Below, piece after piece: positions 49,959-59,840 of a DNA stretch of 64,000 nucleotides. The stretch is from assembly GCF_026786305.1 (NCBI RefSeq), contig NZ_JAJAYI010000037.1, positions 1-64,000 of the forward strand. The letters run 5' to 3'. A program made the position numbers and the translations under genes. Numbering within the stretch: the stretch's first letter is position 1; every line of letters begins with the position of its first letter. The notes beneath the pieces are model-generated. The model saw only the letters and a list, made by a program, of their open reading frames with translations, had not been told where the DNA came from and ran no database searches. The DNA comes from Cryobacterium sp. (GTDB lineage Bacteria > Actinomycetota > Actinomycetes > Actinomycetales > Microbacteriaceae).

Positions 49959-51257
49959 CTATTGGTTTTTGAGCGTGCGGCCCTGGGTGCAGGTGTAGTC
50001 GCCCGCGGTTTGCCCGGTCACCTTCTCCGACAAGACGCCAGCCGAATCAGTGGCGGTTGGTTCCGGCGTCCCGGTTGGTTCCGGCGTCGCGGTCGGTTCC
50101 GGCGTCGCGGTCGGGTCAACCGGAACGGCCGGCGCTGGATCAGCGGCAACGGGTGCATTGGGATCAGCGGTCGTGCCCCGCCCAGTCGTACCGCTCAGCG
50201 TGAGCGGATCATCGGCGGCAACCGCCTGGAACAGGTTATCGAAGGCCGGCTGGGTGGCCGCGACGCCGCCGGCAACATTGCCCGTGGGCACCTGGGCGAA
50301 GACAACCTGATTCAGGTCGATGTCCTTGAGCGCAATGGCGATCGAGGCGATCGTCGATACGTTGTTGAGACTGTCGGAAAGGCGCATGTTCGCCGTCACG
50401 GCCTTGGCCAGCGAGTACACCTTGGTCGGGTCAGACAGGGTATCCGCGCTCTTGATCGTGCGCACGAGCGACGACATGAACAGCTGCTGGTTATTGATGC
50501 GAGTCAGGTCACTGCCGTCGCCAAGCCCGTGTCGGGTCCGCAGAAACTGCAGAGCGTCATACCCCGACAGCGTGTGCTCCCCGACATCGAGGAACATACC
50601 GGTGTACTCGTCTTCAATCTTGCTGGCCACACAGACCGGCACGCCGCCGACAGCCGTCGACATGGCCATGACGCCACTGAACTGCACCTCGGCCGCGAAC
50701 GGAATCGACAGACCGGTCAGCTTTTCGACCGTCGCCACCGTGCAGGCGAGCCCGCCATAGCTGAGCGTCGTGTTGATCTTCTGGCTGCTCATGGCACTGT
50801 AGGTGCCGCCTCCCTCTTTCGGGCAGGACGGAATCGCCACGAACATGTCACGCGGAAAGCTGATGACGGAGGCGTTGCTATGGTCTTCGGAGATATGCAG
50901 CAGCATCGTCACGTCGTTGAGGTCGCCGGTGGAATCCACTGGACCAAAGGCCGCATCCTGGCCGACCCGACTGTCGCTGCCGACGATGAGCATGTTCACG
51001 CCGCCGTTGATGGCGCCGATCGAGGGAACGGGGCCGTTTGACTCATTGGCGAGGTGCACGCTGGGCTGCACGCTCGTGGCGACGTCATAGGTGGCGATGG
51101 CGGCCACGGAGAATCCACTGACCAGAACGACGGCCACGCTGGCCGCGATGAACTTTGCCACGGCGACGGCCGCGTTCGACTTCTTCAGCCGACCGTGACG
51201 AGCAACGGTTTTGAGGTTCGTTGAACCTGACTTGCGGGGGCGAAGTTGGTCGCTCAC
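49959..51257 (-). CDS. LCP (LytR-CpsA-Psr) family cell-wall glycopolymer ligase
   Basis: A 432-residue membrane-anchored protein. A basic cytoplasmic N-terminus is followed by one membrane helix (about 33-56) and the LCP domain: NMLIVGSDSR, SGDLNDVTMLLHISEDHSNASVISFPRDM, INTTLSYGG, and LQFLRTRHGLGDGSDLTRINNQQLFM with the conserved arginines. It attaches glycopolymers such as arabinogalactan or teichoic-acid-like chains to peptidoglycan. The last ~80 residues are Pro/Thr-rich with several near-repeats of a TPEPTA unit encoded by 18-bp repeats (about 50050-50120), a flexible wall-spanning tail. GTG start with GAGG upstream; no second LytR_C domain. Confidence 0.93.
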   Translation of the reverse strand: MSDQLRPRKSGSTNLKTVARHGRLKKSNAAVAVAKFIAASVAVVLVSGFSVAAIATYDVATSVQPSVHLANESNGPVPSIGAINGGVNMLIVGSDSRVGQDAAFGPVDSTGDLNDVTMLLHISEDHSNASVISFPRDMFVAIPSCPKEGGGTYSAMSSQKINTTLSYGGLACTVATVEKLTGLSIPFAAEVQFSGVMAMSTAVGGVPVCVASKIEDEYTGMFLDVGEHTLSGYDALQFLRTRHGLGDGSDLTRINNQQLFMSSLVRTIKSADTLSDPTKVYSLAKAVTANMRLSDSLNNVSTIASIAIALKDIDLNQVVFAQVPTGNVAGGVAATQPAFDNLFQAVAADDPLTLSGTTGRGTTADPNAPVAADPAPAVPVDPTATPEPTATPEPTGTPEPTATDSAGVLSEKVTGQTAGDYTCTQGRTLKNQ

Positions 51258-51357
51258 TCATGTCCTCTCATCGACTTGTTGGCGTGGTGTGCCTGAGGCG
51301 ACAATCGTTGTGCGCCGGTCGTATTCAGTGCGGTGAAGCTGCATTGCGCTCGTGCTG

Positions 51358-51442
51358 CGGAGGGCGTGGGATTCGAACCCACGAGACATTTCTGCCCACC
51401 AGTTTTCAAGACTGGCTCCATCGGCCGCTCGGACAGCCCTCC
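51358..51442 (-). tRNA. tRNA-Ser (anticodon TGA)
   Basis: An 85-base class II tRNA. Acceptor GGAGGGC pairs with GCCCTCC with discriminator G; anticodon stem CCAGT/ACTGG encloses CTTGAAA, giving TGA; the variable arm and a TTCGAAT T-loop are complete. It lies downstream of serS on the same strand and about 1.6 kb from the other tRNA-Ser, across the LCP gene. CCA is not encoded. Confidence 0.97.
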
Positions 51443-51560
51443 CGGTTGCCCATTCCCCGCGCACAGTACAGCGCAGAAATATTGGGCGAACTGGGCCGAT
51501 TCTAGCCGATGGCAGATTGCTCAGGCTGACAGAGCAGGCTGACAAACGGCTGGATACCCG

Positions 51561-52376
51561 TTAGAGCGTGCGTAACACCATGGCGAGGCCGTCGATGGAC
51601 ACGTTGCCGGTGACCTCCGAACCGGCGGCCAGAACATCATCGGGCGACTCTCCCATGACCACACCGCGACCGAATTCGGCGGCCCAGTGCAGCATGTCGA
51701 TGTCGTTTCGACCGTCACCAACGGCCATTACCCGTTCGCGGGGAATACCGACCGACACCCGCACCCGCTCCATCGCCGTTGACTTGTTCACACCGTCGGG
51801 GGCGATGTCGAGCCAGGCCGTCCACCCGATCGCGTAGCTCACCCGGTTCAAACCCATGCGTTCAACGACCTGGAGAAAATCCTCCATGTCGTGATCGGGC
51901 GAGATGACGATCACGCGGGTCGCCTGGTGCTTCAGAAGCTCGTCGAAATCGACCCGTTCGCTGTCCATGCCGATCGTCGCATCCGGAATCGGCTCGGTGT
52001 AGCGGTAGAAGCCGTGCTCGTCTTCGACCGCAAACCGGGCCGAGCCGAGGTGCGCTCGAATCGAGGTGAGCACGTCGCTCGGGTCGAAGGTTTCGACCCA
52101 TTCGCGGCGGTAGCCCATGGGCGCGGAGGCGTCGCGGTGCATGGTGATGGCACCGTTGGAGCAGACCACGTAGCGCGGAGAGATGCCGAGTCGGTCAAGC
52201 ACCGGCAGGGCAGCGGCGGCGGAGCGCCCGGTGGCGAGCATGACCTCGTGGCCGGCAGCGGCGAGCCGGCTAACCTCGTCGATCACGGCCTGGCTGATCG
52301 ACCCGTCTTCGTGCATGGTGGTGCCATCGATGTCGAGGGCGACGAGCCATGGTTCGGTGGTCACAACGCTGGTCAC
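51561..52376 (-). CDS. HAD family hydrolase, Cof/YidA type
   Basis: A 271-residue class IIB HAD phosphatase. The catalytic aspartates are in ALDIDGTTM (motif I, DxDGT), motif II is the MLATGRS segment, the lysine motif III lies near [11 protein letters not shown], and motif IV is [14 protein letters not shown]2-type cap sits between motifs II and III. It probably dephosphorylates sugar phosphates or flavin mononucleotide; the substrate is undefined. GTG start overlapping the serS stop (GTGA), so it is translated with SerRS. Confidence 0.92.
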   Translation of the reverse strand: MTSVVTTEPWLVALDIDGTTMHEDGSISQAVIDEVSRLAAAGHEVMLATGRSAAAALPVLDRLGISPRYVVCSNGAITMHRDASAPMGYRREWVETFDPSDVLTSIRAHLGSARFAVEDEHGFYRYTEPIPDATIGMDSERVDFDELLKHQATRVIVISPDHDMEDFLQVVERMGLNRVSYAIGWTAWLDIAPDGVNKSTAMERVRVSVGIPRERVMAVGDGRNDIDMLHWAAEFGRGVVMGESPDDVLAAGSEVTGNVSIDGLAMVLRTL

Positions 52377-53653
52377 TTCGCTCCCCGCACCGGGAGGGGC
52401 ATCAACACATCGAGGCCGCCGAGGTAGGGCCGTAGCGCGTCTGGAACGCGCACCGAACCATCGGCTTGCTGGTGCGTTTCGAGCATCGCGACCAGCCAGC
52501 GGGTGGTCGCGAGCGTGCCGTTGAGCGTGGCAACCGGCGCGGTCTTGCCCGAATCGGTGCGATAGCGGATGTCCAGCCGGCGCGCCTGATAGGTGGTGCA
52601 GTTGCTCGTGCTGGTGAGCTCGCGGTAGGCGTTCTGGGTGGGGACCCAGGCCTCAATGTCGAACTTGCGGGCGGCGCTCGAGCCGAGGTCGCCCGCGGCG
52701 ACGTCGATCACTCGGTAGCTCAGGCCGAGGGATTGCAGCATGACCTCCTGCAGGGCGACGAGGCGCTCGTGCTCGGCTTCAGCGTTGTCGGGCAGCACAT
52801 AGGTGAACATCTCGAGCTTGTTGAACTGGTGCACGCGGATGATGCCGCGGGTGTCTTTTCCGCCCGAGCCGGCTTCGCGGCGGTAGCAGGTGGACCAGCC
52901 GGCGTAACGCAGGGGTTCCTCGGACAGGTCGAGGATTTCGTCCTTGTGATATCCGGCGAGCGCGACCTCGCTCGTGCCGGTGAGGTAGAGGTCATCAGCG
53001 GGCAGGTAGTAGACCTCGTCGTTGTGTTCGCCGAGAAAGCCGGTGCCATCCATGATCTCGGGGCGCACCAGGGTGGGGGTGATGAGCGGCACGAAGCCGG
53101 CTTCGAGGGCCCGGTCGAGCGCCATGTTCATGAGGGCGATCTCGAGGCGGGCACCGATTCCCTTCAGAAAGTAGAACCGGGTTCCGGAGACCTTGGCACC
53201 GCGGGCCATGTCGATGGCGCCGAGCAGTTCGCCGAGCTCAAGGTGGTCGCGCGGCTCGAAATCAAAAACTGGTGCCGCTCCGTGAGTGCGCAGGGTCGCG
53301 AAGTTGGCCTCGTCGCCCGCGGGAACACCGTCAATGATCGGGTTTGCGATGGTTTTGACGATCGCGGTAAAGCGGGCGTCAGCATCACTGGCAATGACTC
53401 CGGCGGCCTTCACCTCGGCGGCAAGGCTCTGCGCTTCGGCGACGAGCGCCTTCTTTTCAGCTCCGGGCGCAGCCGCCACGCGCTTGCCGAACAGGTTCTG
53501 CGCGGCGCGCAGGTCTTCAAACGCGGTGATCGTCGAACGTCGTTCGGCGTCGGCGGCGAGCGCGGCATCCACCGCCTCAACGGAGTCGCCACGAGACTCC
53601 TGCGAACGCTTGAAGAGGTCAGGGTTTTCGCGTAACAGCACCGGATCAATCAC
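52373..53653 (-). CDS. serS: Serine--tRNA ligase
   Basis: A 426-residue class II synthetase that charges the tRNA-Ser species, two of which are encoded nearby. The N-terminal coiled coil (about 30-100) contacts the long variable arm; the core has motif 2 ([20 protein letters not shown], with the RxxxG loop) and motif 3 ([15 protein letters not shown]). The [13 protein letters not shown] segment with serine-specific residues is present. GTG start at 53653. The HAD phosphatase is coupled at its 3' end. Confidence 0.97.
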   Translation of the reverse strand: MIDPVLLRENPDLFKRSQESRGDSVEAVDAALAADAERRSTITAFEDLRAAQNLFGKRVAAAPGAEKKALVAEAQSLAAEVKAAGVIASDADARFTAIVKTIANPIIDGVPAGDEANFATLRTHGAAPVFDFEPRDHLELGELLGAIDMARGAKVSGTRFYFLKGIGARLEIALMNMALDRALEAGFVPLITPTLVRPEIMDGTGFLGEHNDEVYYLPADDLYLTGTSEVALAGYHKDEILDLSEEPLRYAGWSTCYRREAGSGGKDTRGIIRVHQFNKLEMFTYVLPDNAEAEHERLVALQEVMLQSLGLSYRVIDVAAGDLGSSAARKFDIEAWVPTQNAYRELTSTSNCTTYQARRLDIRYRTDSGKTAPVATLNGTLATTRWLVAMLETHQQADGSVRVPDALRPYLGGLDVLMPLPVRGAK

Positions 53654-53716
53654 TCGGCCAGTCTACAAGCGTGCGCTGTTGGGCAATCGCGAGTGCAACC
53701 CAGTAGCCTAGGCCTC

Positions 53717-54712
53717 GTGAGCGCCTCCGGAAAACTCAATCAGCACGCCGCCGTCGTCTACAACCCCGTGAAAGTTGACCTCGACAAGCTGCGGGCCAGC
53801 GTGGCCACGGCCGAACGAGCCGCCGGCTGGGCTGAAACACAATGGTTTGAAACGAGTGTCGACGATGTCGGTCAGGCGGCGACACGACGGGCCCTCGATG
53901 CCAACGCCGCCATGGTGCTCTCGGCCGGCGGCGACGGCACGGTGCGGGCCGTGGCCGAGGCACTGCGTGAGTCTGGCGTGCCCATGGCTATCGTGCCGTC
54001 GGGCACCGGCAACCTGCTCGCCCGCAACCTGCTGTTGCCGCTTGGCAGCATCGATGCCGCGACCACGATCGCGTTCAACGGCGTCGATAAGCCCATCGAC
54101 CTCGGCGTGGCGAGCATGACCACCCAAGCCGGCGCCGTGGAGGAACACGTCTTTCTGGTCATGGCCGGGCTCGGCCTCGACGCTCAGATGATCGCCCACA
54201 CCCGCGACGACCTCAAGAAGCAGGTGGGGTGGCTCGCCTACGTCGACGGGGTGGCACGAGCGCTGCCCAAAGCGCAGCCATTTCGTATCCGCTACAGCGT
54301 GGGGGGGCGAACCGACCGGCCAGCGCAGGTGAGCGCCATTCTCATCGCCAACTGCGGACTACTGCCGGGCAACCTGCAGTTTCTACCCGAGGCGCGCCTC
54401 GACGACGGCATTCTCGACATTGCCGTGCTGCAGCCCAAGGGCGTACTCGGTTGGCTGACCATCTGGCGCCGGGTGACCTGGGAGAACGGGGTGCTGAGGC
54501 GCTCAGCGGTGGGCCGACGCATGATTCAGGCAACCGAATCATCGAATGAGCGCGTCATGACAACCCTGCGTGGGCCCGATATTCGCATCGTGCTCGAACA
54601 CGCGCAAGAATTTGAGCTCGACGGCGACGAGTTCGGCCTGGTGCACAAAGTGCGACTGCACGCCGATGCCGACGCGCTCATCGTGCGCGTGCCCGCTGAC
54701 TCCGGCGCCTGA
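53717..54712 (+). CDS. Diacylglycerol/lipid kinase family protein
   Basis: A 331-residue DAGK-catalytic-domain protein. The nucleotide motif is LSAGGDGTVRAVAEAL, followed by the PSGTGNLLARNL loop and later DGILDIAVLQPKG and FELDGDEFG, all characteristic of the DgkB/YegS family. It phosphorylates a lipid alcohol such as diacylglycerol or undecaprenol-like molecule. The GTG at 53717 is chosen; the 24 extra bases to 53693 have no start support. It is divergent from serS and converges on pheA. Confidence 0.92.
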   Translation: MSASGKLNQHAAVVYNPVKVDLDKLRASVATAERAAGWAETQWFETSVDDVGQAATRRALDANAAMVLSAGGDGTVRAVAEALRESGVPMAIVPSGTGNLLARNLLLPLGSIDAATTIAFNGVDKPIDLGVASMTTQAGAVEEHVFLVMAGLGLDAQMIAHTRDDLKKQVGWLAYVDGVARALPKAQPFRIRYSVGGRTDRPAQVSAILIANCGLLPGNLQFLPEARLDDGILDIAVLQPKGVLGWLTIWRRVTWENGVLRRSAVGRRMIQATESSNERVMTTLRGPDIRIVLEHAQEFELDGDEFGLVHKVRLHADADALIVRVPADSGA

Positions 54713-54736
54713 GCCCGGCGCGCGACTCGGTGCGCT

Positions 54737-55693
54737 TCAGTCGGTGGGCTCCCCGGCGATCAGGCCACGCAACCAGTCCCTGGCCTCGATGAAGATGCCG
54801 TCGTCGTAGCGGGAGGTGAATTCGATCCGGCGCTTGTCGGCTCGCGGATACGACCCGAGAAAGATCACCTTGGGGCTGAAGCGACGAAGGCCGAGTAGCG
54901 CGTCAGCGACGCGCTCGTCGAGAATATGTCCGTCAGCGTCAACGACGAAACGGTAGCGGCCGAGGGAATCGCCGATCGGCCGCGATTGAATGAGGCTGAG
55001 GTTCACGCCACGGGTGGCGAACTGCTCGAGCATCTCCAGCAGGGCACCCGAACGGTCGCTCGGCAGCTCAATGATGACGCTGGTCTTGTCCGCACCGGTC
55101 GGCGCGGCGACTTCCGACGTGCGGGCGACGAGCACGAACCGGGTCACCGCGTTCGGGTTGTCACCGATTTCTGACGCGAGAACGACGAGGTCGTGGTGCT
55201 TGTCTATGCCGGGCGGGGCGATCGCGGCATCCGCTTGATTGTTGCCGAGGAGGGCAGACGCGGCGGCGACGTTGCTCGAAGCGGGAATGTGACCGTGGCT
55301 CGGCAGTGTGCGTTCGAGCCAGTTGCGGCATTGCCCGTAGGCAACCGGATGCGCGTTGACGACACGCACGTCGGCGAGGGTGGTGCCGGGGCGCGCGACG
55401 AGCACGAAATTCACCGGTACGAGATATTCGCCGACGATGCGCAGGTTTGGCACGCTCGCCAGCGCGTCCTGGGTGGCGGTGACGCCGCCGTCGACCGAGT
55501 TCTCAATGGCGATCATCGCCGCCTGGCTGCGGCCCGATGCGATGTCGGCGAAGGCCTCGCCGACATTGTTGACCGGGCGCCAGATCTGCCCGCGCGCCTC
55601 GGGCACCTGGGCGAGTGCCGCTTCGGTAAACGTACCGGCCGGACCGAGATAACTGTAGGTCTGGCTTGTGGGCGCATTCGGCGAGTCGGGCAT
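54737..55693 (-). CDS. pheA: Prephenate dehydratase
   Basis: A 318-residue monofunctional PheA. The dehydratase domain (about 10-195) starts YSYLGPAGTFTEAAL and includes the IENSVDGGV and the conserved TRFVLVAR motif with the catalytic Thr-Arg-Phe. A C-terminal ACT domain (about 205-285; SGALLEMLEQFATRGVNLSLIQSRP) provides phenylalanine feedback. It decarboxylates and dehydrates prephenate to phenylpyruvate. No chorismate-mutase domain. ATG at 55693, divergent from pgm by only 35 bases. Confidence 0.96.
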   Translation of the reverse strand: MPDSPNAPTSQTYSYLGPAGTFTEAALAQVPEARGQIWRPVNNVGEAFADIASGRSQAAMIAIENSVDGGVTATQDALASVPNLRIVGEYLVPVNFVLVARPGTTLADVRVVNAHPVAYGQCRNWLERTLPSHGHIPASSNVAAASALLGNNQADAAIAPPGIDKHHDLVVLASEIGDNPNAVTRFVLVARTSEVAAPTGADKTSVIIELPSDRSGALLEMLEQFATRGVNLSLIQSRPIGDSLGRYRFVVDADGHILDERVADALLGLRRFSPKVIFLGSYPRADKRRIEFTSRYDDGIFIEARDWLRGLIAGEPTD

Positions 55694-55728
55694 GGCTCTC
55701 AGCCTACTGGGGGTGCCAGACTGTGCTC

Positions 55729-57345
55729 ATGAGCGAACGAGCGGGAACCCGAGCCCTGGAAACTGATTTGATCGATGTTGATGAGCTGATCAAGGCCTAT
55801 TACGACCTGAAACCGGATGTGGCGGTGCCGGCCCAGCGGGTCGTCTTTGGCACCTCCGGGCATCGCGGCAGTTCGCTGAACACCGCGTTCAATGAGGATC
55901 ACATCAGTGCGACGACGCAGGCGATCGTGGAATACCGCGCCGGCCAGGGCATCACCGGCCCGCTCTTCATCGGCACCGACCCGCACGCGCTCAGCGGCCC
56001 GGCCTACACGACCGCGCTCGAGGTGCTCGTCGCCAACGGCGTGCGCGTGCTCGTCGACGAGTTCGACGACTACGTACCCACTCCTTCCCTGTCGCACGCG
56101 ATTTTGGCCTACAACCGCGCCGAGCACGGCGACCTGGCCGACGGCATCGTCGTCACGCCGAGCCACAACCCACCGATGGACGGCGGCTTCAAGTACAACC
56201 CGCCGCACGGCGGCCCGGCCGACAGCGACGCCACCTCGTGGATCGCCAACCGGGCCAATGAACTCATCGCCACTGGCCTGGTCGGCGTGCTGATGAGCGA
56301 GCCGAGCGCCGTGGAAACCTACGACTTTCGCGGCCACTACGTAAATGACCTCGAGAACATCATCGACATGCAGGCCATCCGCACCAGCGGAATCCGCATC
56401 GGGGCCGACCCGCTCGGCGGCGCCAGCGTGGGCTACTGGGGTGCCATCCGCGACCGCTACGAGATCGACCTGGTCGTGGTCAACCCCACCGTCGACCCCA
56501 CCTGGCGATTCATGACTCTGGACTGGGACGAGAAGATCCGCATGGATCCGTCGAGTGCGTCGGTGATGGCATCCGTTGTCGCCCACAAGGACGAATACGA
56601 CATTCTCACCGGGAACGACGCCGACGCGGACCGGCACGGCATTGTCACTCCCGACGGCGGCCTGATGAACCCGAACCATTTTCTGGCCGTCGCCATTGAC
56701 TACCTGTACAGCCACCGGGAAGGCTGGAAGCCCGACGCCGCTGTCGGCAAGACCCTCGTCTCGTCGACGATGATCGACCGGGTGACCGGCTTTCTTGGCC
56801 GCGACCTGTGGGAGGTGCCGGTCGGCTTCAAGTGGTTCGTGCCCGGACTCATCGACGGTTCCGTGGCCTTCGGCGGCGAGGAGAGCGCTGGCGCAAGCTT
56901 CGTACGTTTCGATGGAACCGTCTGGACCACCGATAAGGACGGCATTCTGCTCGCCCTGCTTGCTTCCGAGATTCTCGCGGTGACCGGCAAGACTCCCAGC
57001 CAGCGCTACGCGGAACTGGCCGAGCACTTCGGCGCTCCGTCCTATGCCCGAGTGGATGCCGCAGCAACGCCCGCGCAGAAGGCAGCGCTGAGCAAGCTCG
57101 ACGGCTCGATGATCACGGCCACTGAGCTGGCCGGGGAGAAGATCACCGGGGCGTTCAGTGTGGCCCCCGGCAACGGCGCGGCCATCGGCGGCGTCAAGGT
57201 GACGACCGAAAATGCTTGGTTCGCGGCCCGGCCCAGTGGCACCGAAGACGTCTACAAGATCTACGCCGAGTCCTTTCTCGGCCCGGAGCACCTGGCCCGG
57301 GTGCAGGCCGAGGCGAAGGCAATCGTCGACGACGCGATCGCCTAA
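55729..57345 (+). CDS. pgm: Phosphoglucomutase (alpha-D-glucose-1,6-bisphosphate dependent)
   Basis: A 538-residue member of the alpha-phosphohexomutase family that interconverts glucose-1-phosphate and glucose-6-phosphate, linking glycogen, cell-wall sugars and glycolysis. The phospho-serine loop reads VTPSHNPPMDGGFKYNPPHGG, the Mg loop GNDADADRHG, the sugar loop GGEESAGASF and the phosphate loop RPSGTEDVYKIYAES. The ATG at 55729 begins MSERAGTRA; the longer frame to 55666 crosses the divergent pheA start. It would channel glucose-1-phosphate from the debranching pathway encoded upstream. Confidence 0.96.
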   Translation: MSERAGTRALETDLIDVDELIKAYYDLKPDVAVPAQRVVFGTSGHRGSSLNTAFNEDHISATTQAIVEYRAGQGITGPLFIGTDPHALSGPAYTTALEVLVANGVRVLVDEFDDYVPTPSLSHAILAYNRAEHGDLADGIVVTPSHNPPMDGGFKYNPPHGGPADSDATSWIANRANELIATGLVGVLMSEPSAVETYDFRGHYVNDLENIIDMQAIRTSGIRIGADPLGGASVGYWGAIRDRYEIDLVVVNPTVDPTWRFMTLDWDEKIRMDPSSASVMASVVAHKDEYDILTGNDADADRHGIVTPDGGLMNPNHFLAVAIDYLYSHREGWKPDAAVGKTLVSSTMIDRVTGFLGRDLWEVPVGFKWFVPGLIDGSVAFGGEESAGASFVRFDGTVWTTDKDGILLALLASEILAVTGKTPSQRYAELAEHFGAPSYARVDAAATPAQKAALSKLDGSMITATELAGEKITGAFSVAPGNGAAIGGVKVTTENAWFAARPSGTEDVYKIYAESFLGPEHLARVQAEAKAIVDDAIA

Positions 57346-57395
57346 CCGAGCCCCGCCCTCAGCGCAGCACACGCGGTAGCGTTCACGCGATGCGG

Positions 57396-58112
57396 TTACG
57401 GAACGCTCCAGTAGTACGCTCGGCCGCCCGGGTGGTCGACCGTGATCGCCGTGTCGACCGAGCGGTAATCGGAATCCAGGGTGTGCCCGGCAAACGAGAT
57501 TGAAATGGTGTCGCCGACCCGCTCTACCCTGGTGACGATCCCGGTGTGATCGCGGTCGCCGGTGTTGTCCCAGTCGAACTGCGCGATGTCACCGACCTTC
57601 ACCCGGTCGCGCTGCTGATCGGTCAGGGCGGTCGCCTTGCCGGTCGAGGCGATGTAGTTCATGAATGCGGTGGAACTGCGCCAGGCCGCCGAGGCGTCGT
57701 AGGCGTTGCCGTTCTTCGGGCTTGACCAGACGCCGTCCATGGTCCAGCCGCGCGCGATCATGGCCTGGCTGGCGAAGTTGACGCAGTCGTTTTCACCGAG
57801 AACGCCCCACGCGGCGGCGTTGTAGTTTTCCAGCTTCCAGTGCGCCAAGGCGTAGTCCACCTGTGCGGTTACGGGGGCGCTGAGGGCCGGTTCGGCCGTC
57901 GGTTCGACTGCAACGGCAACGGCCGGGTCGGTGGGGGTGGCGCGAGCCGGGTCATCCGTTGCGGCGGGGGTGGCGGCATCCGTTGTCTGCGCGGTGTGCG
58001 CCGGGCCCCTGGGACCCTCGAGGGCCTGAACGACGAGCGCGGTCGCGCCGACCGCGAGTGCGGCTCCGATGGCCGTCGTCAGGCCGAGTCGCTGCCACCG
58101 GGTCAACTGCAC
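57396..58112 (-). CDS. Secreted amidase-domain (Amidase_6) protein
   Basis: A 238-residue exported protein with an N-terminal signal/membrane helix (about 8-30), a Pro/Thr/Ala-rich spacer to about 75, then an Amidase_6-type domain: the catalytic cysteine in GENDCVNFASQAMIARGW, the GDIAQFDWDNTGDRDHTGIVTRV histidine segment and GRAYYWSVP at the end. This NlpC/P60-like fold probably cuts peptidoglycan or other amide bonds outside the cell; that is an inference. GTG start at 58112. It is followed downstream by pgm on the opposite strand. Confidence 0.88.
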   Translation of the reverse strand: MQLTRWQRLGLTTAIGAALAVGATALVVQALEGPRGPAHTAQTTDAATPAATDDPARATPTDPAVAVAVEPTAEPALSAPVTAQVDYALAHWKLENYNAAAWGVLGENDCVNFASQAMIARGWTMDGVWSSPKNGNAYDASAAWRSSTAFMNYIASTGKATALTDQQRDRVKVGDIAQFDWDNTGDRDHTGIVTRVERVGDTISISFAGHTLDSDYRSVDTAITVDHPGGRAYYWSVP

Positions 58113-58147
58113 AATGTACTCACTTCGATGGGGAGAGGGGGAAGAGG

Positions 58148-58285
58148 TCAGGCACTGACTGCGGCGCTCAGGTAAAGCGCGATCGCCGCGAGGGCAACGA
58201 GTACTCCAACGATGATGACGCCGATCAGAAACCGGCGTCGGAGACGCCGTTGGTCGGCCTCCGTGGGTTCGTTGTTCTGCAGCAT
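58148..58285 (-). CDS. Small single-span membrane protein
   Basis: A 45-residue ORF: a charged N-terminus with RRLRRRF followed by one hydrophobic helix (about 20-41) and SAAVSA. It starts with ATG at 58285 and ends 35 bases before the amidase-domain gene, with which it could be co-transcribed. It has the positive-inside pattern of a real membrane peptide; no family is recognised. It is below most gene-finder size limits. Confidence 0.55.
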   Translation of the reverse strand: MLQNNEPTEADQRRLRRRFLIGVIIVGVLVALAAIALYLSAAVSA

Positions 58286-58399
58286 GATTCGAGCTTAGCC
58301 GCGACGACTATCAGAGTCCTGAAAGCCCTGCGGCGAGGTGTCGACGAGGATACGGCCCAGTCACTGGTCGAACGCGGCACGGCAGGGTACCGTGACGTC

Positions 58400-59818
58400 A
58401 TGTCGCAGATCGAACCCACACCGTTCCCCTGGCCGCGCGGATTCATCTGGGGGTCGGCGACGGCCGCCGCGCAGATCGAGGGCGCCGGCCACGAGGGCGG
58501 CAAAGAGGATTCGATCTGGGACACGTTCGCGCGCGTTCCGGGTGCCATCGCGGGCGGTGACGACCTCGAAAGGGCGGTGGATCACTATCACCGCAGGCCC
58601 GCTGACGTGCAGCTCATGTCCTCGCTCGGCCTCGACTCCTACCGGTTCTCGACCAGCTGGTCGCGGGTACGACCGGGCGATCGCGCCGTGAACCCGGTGG
58701 GGCTCGACTTCTACTCCCGGCTGGTCGACGAACTGCTCGGCGCCGGTATTCTGCCCTGGCTCACGCTCTATCACTGGGACCTGCCGCAGGCCCTCGAAGA
58801 GCGGGGGGGCTGGGCCAGCCGCGACACAGCGTACCGGTTCGTTGACTACGCGACGGATGTCTACTCCGCGCTCGGCGACCGGGTCACGCACTGGACTACG
58901 TTCAACGAACCGTTCTGCTCCTCGCTGCTCGGTTATGGATCGGGCGTGCACGCGCCGGGCCGGCAGAATGGCCGGGCGGCGGTGGCCGCGGTGCATCACC
59001 AGCACCTCGCGCATGGGCTCGCGGTGAACGCGCTGCGGTCAGCCGGGGCCGAGCACCTCGGCATCACGCTCAACCTCACCAATGCCGTGCCGCGGGATGC
59101 CGCCGACCCGGTCGACGTCGAGGCGGCCCGGAGGCTCGATTCGCTCGCGAACCGAATCTTTCTCGACCCGCTGCTGCGCGGCGCCTATCCGGACGACATC
59201 CTGCGCGACCTTGAGCCGTTCGGCCTGGCCGAGGTCATCCATTCTGACGACCTGGCAATCATCGGCGCTCCGCTGGATTTTCTGGGCGTCAACCATTATC
59301 ACGATGACCTCGTGAGTGGGCATGCGGATGTCTCGGCGAGCGACGGACACACCGGTGGCGCCACCCGACCGGTCGGGTCACCCTGGATCGGATCGGAGTA
59401 CATCACCTTTCCCAGCCGCGGGCTGCCGCGCACCGCGATGGACTGGGAGGTCAACCCCGACGGGCTGCGCCTGCTGCTGGTGCGGCTCGGCCAGGAGTAC
59501 GACCGGCTACCGCCACTCTATGTGACCGAGAATGGCGCGGCCTACGACGACGCGGTGGGCGCCGACGGCGCTGTGCACGACGCCCTGCGCACCGACTACA
59601 TCGCGGCGCACATCAACGCGATGGGCGAGGCGATTGCGGCCGGCGCCGACGTGCGGGGGTACTTCGTCTGGTCGCTGCTCGACAACTTTGAGTGGTCGTA
59701 CGGCTACGAAAAACGGTTCGGTATCATTCGGGTCGACTATGACACGCTCGAGCGCACGGTGAAAGACAGCGGGCGCTGGTATGCCTCGCACATTCGGGCG
59801 GTGCACGCGGGGGTCTGA
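58400..59818 (+). CDS. GH1 family beta-glucosidase
   Basis: A 472-residue GH1 enzyme. The barrel starts FPWPRGFIWGSATAAAQIEGA and carries the acid/base Glu170 in TTFNEPF, the nucleophile Glu377 in YVTENGAAYDD and the sugar-binding W-EWSYGYEKRFG segment. It hydrolyses beta-glucosides or beta-galactosides in the cytoplasm; no signal peptide. The ATG at 58400 is the correct start; the open frame runs upstream to 57959 but through the small membrane protein and amidase genes on the other strand. No transporter or dedicated regulator is adjacent. Confidence 0.95.
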   Translation: MSQIEPTPFPWPRGFIWGSATAAAQIEGAGHEGGKEDSIWDTFARVPGAIAGGDDLERAVDHYHRRPADVQLMSSLGLDSYRFSTSWSRVRPGDRAVNPVGLDFYSRLVDELLGAGILPWLTLYHWDLPQALEERGGWASRDTAYRFVDYATDVYSALGDRVTHWTTFNEPFCSSLLGYGSGVHAPGRQNGRAAVAAVHHQHLAHGLAVNALRSAGAEHLGITLNLTNAVPRDAADPVDVEAARRLDSLANRIFLDPLLRGAYPDDILRDLEPFGLAEVIHSDDLAIIGAPLDFLGVNHYHDDLVSGHADVSASDGHTGGATRPVGSPWIGSEYITFPSRGLPRTAMDWEVNPDGLRLLLVRLGQEYDRLPPLYVTENGAAYDDAVGADGAVHDALRTDYIAAHINAMGEAIAAGADVRGYFVWSLLDNFEWSYGYEKRFGIIRVDYDTLERTVKDSGRWYASHIRAVHAGV

Positions 59819-59840
59819 CCAACGAGCTGCTCGCCTCAGT

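Noticed and set aside
49780-51442. Genomic island bounded by two tRNA-Ser genes
   Set aside because: Only one ordinary LCP cell-wall gene lies between them, there is no integrase, and the tRNAs have different anticodons.
57959-58399. Extension of the GH1 open frame by 147 codons
   Set aside because: It runs antisense through the amidase-domain and small membrane genes and shows no GH1-related sequence; family homology begins at 58400.
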